NCBI GenBank assembly: GCA_028277325.1
Contig: JANQGL010000204.1
Coordinates: forward strand, 1 to 6,999
Source: Magnetospira sp.
Lineage (GTDB): Bacteria > Pseudomonadota > Alphaproteobacteria > Rhodospirillales > Magnetospiraceae
Reading direction: 5' to 3'
DNA: 6,999 nucleotides
In this document: one piece after another, positions 6,581 to 6,999 of the stretch
Position numbering within the stretch: position 1 is the first letter of the stretch
Layout of the letters: each line of letters begins with the position of its first letter
Made by a program: the position numbers and the translations under genes
The notes under the pieces: generated by a model
What the model saw: only the letters and a program-made list of their open reading frames with translations
Databases searched by the model: none
What the model was told of the DNA's origin: nothing

Positions 6581-6999
6581 GCGGTTCTCCCGTCGGTTCG
6601 CTAGGGACGTCGGACGGCGTCGGTGCCGGGGCGGCGCGCGCCGTGTCGCTGGGTCGGGCGGGCAGCGGGCTGTCGCGGCTCTCGCCCTCGGTCAGGTGGC
6701 GTTCGACGATGGCGTCGATTTCGCGCCACAGGGTGTCGGAATCGCGTTCGGCGCCGCCGTCGGTCCATTCGAGGCGGCAGTCGCCGACCGGCAGCTCGGG
6801 GTCCTCGAGCAAGGTGATCCGGCCCTCGAAGCCGGCCCGGCGGGCCATCTCGTCGATCCGGTCGGCCAGCGGCTCGCGCTGTCCGGCCGCCACCCGGACG
6901 ACCATGCGCGGCTCGTCGCGCAGGCGGTCCAGGGTGTCGCCGACCAGATCGGCGATCTCGTCCAGGCCGGCCCGCCGGTTGAGGGCCGGAAACATCTTG
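6573..6999 (-). CDS. fliH: Flagellar assembly protein FliH, C-terminal part (partial)
   Basis: FliH is the peripheral regulator (stator) of the export ATPase FliI and links it to the C-ring through FliN. Only the last 142 codons are in the window; the frame is open at the window edge (AAG precedes the ATG at 6995-6993, which is internal), so the true start lies outside. The visible part has the hydrophobic/charged helix 'DEIADLVGDTLDRLRDEPRMVVRVAAGQREPL' and the characteristic 'LPVGDCRLEWTDGGAERD' segment of the C-terminal globular domain, followed by a helix 'LWREIDAIVERHL'. A Ser/Pro/Ala-rich tail of about 35 residues ends in EPHG. This tail seems poorly conserved and also carries the fliN ribosome binding site and start. 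Coupling to fliN fits the direct FliH-FliN interaction. Confidence 0.88.
   Translation of the reverse strand, partial: KMFPALNRRAGLDEIADLVGDTLDRLRDEPRMVVRVAAGQREPLADRIDEMARRAGFEGRITLLEDPELPVGDCRLEWTDGGAERDSDTLWREIDAIVERHLTEGESRDSPLPARPSDTARAAPAPTPSDVPSEPTGEPHG

Overview
The window is very GC-rich and holds one block of flagellar genes, all on the minus strand, so transcription runs from high to low coordinates. In transcription order they are fliH (3' part), fliN, a motA/pomA-type stator gene, flbD, flhA, a flhG-like ParA/MinD ATPase gene, and the 5' part of a proline-rich, FliK-like gene that leaves the window. FlbD, the sigma-54 activator of class III/IV flagellar genes in alphaproteobacteria, together with this gene order and composition, suggests an alphaproteobacterium, most likely Rhodospirillales-like (Azospirillum, Rhodospirillum or Magnetospirillum type). 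That placement is inference from gene content, not a database match.

Layout: 6999-6573 fliH C-terminal part; 6580-6230 fliN, overlapping fliH by 8 nt; 6208-5396 motA/pomA; 5370-4024 flbD; 4023-3701 a 323-nt gap filled by palindromic repeats; 3700-1535 flhA; 1525-728 flhG-like; 724-1 FliK-like N-terminal part. Apart from the flbD-flhA gap, every junction is an 8-nt overlap or a gap of 3 to 25 nt, as in a single operon. FlhA (export gate), FliH (export ATPase regulator) and a FliK-like protein (hook length and export switching) belong to the flagellar type III export system. FliN is the C-ring switch and export docking protein, and the MotA-type protein is the torque-generating stator. FlbD controls flagellar transcription, and FlhG-type ATPases control flagellar number and placement.

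The unusual part is 3704-4007. Three imperfect inverted repeats (141, 78 and about 76 bp) lie end to end, and their boundaries are CTAG tetranucleotides. If the 300-bp insert is removed so that the outermost CTAGs merge, the minus strand reads flbD stop, then GGGAGG, CTAGCCG and the flhA ATG. This restores a strong Shine-Dalgarno with 7-nt spacing and a 23-nt intergenic gap like the others in the operon. The simplest reading is that small non-autonomous elements, using a CTAG (TA) target as IS630/Tc1-mariner elements do, inserted exactly between the flhA ribosome binding site and its start codon. How flhA is now translated is open. Candidates are reinitiation from a 20-codon ORF inside the element that stops 3 nt before flhA, or an internal start behind a strong in-gene Shine-Dalgarno. 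No flhF lies between flhA and flhG, and the FlhG-like protein lacks the N-terminal FlhF-activating motif. I see no RNA genes, CRISPR array or complete transposase gene.
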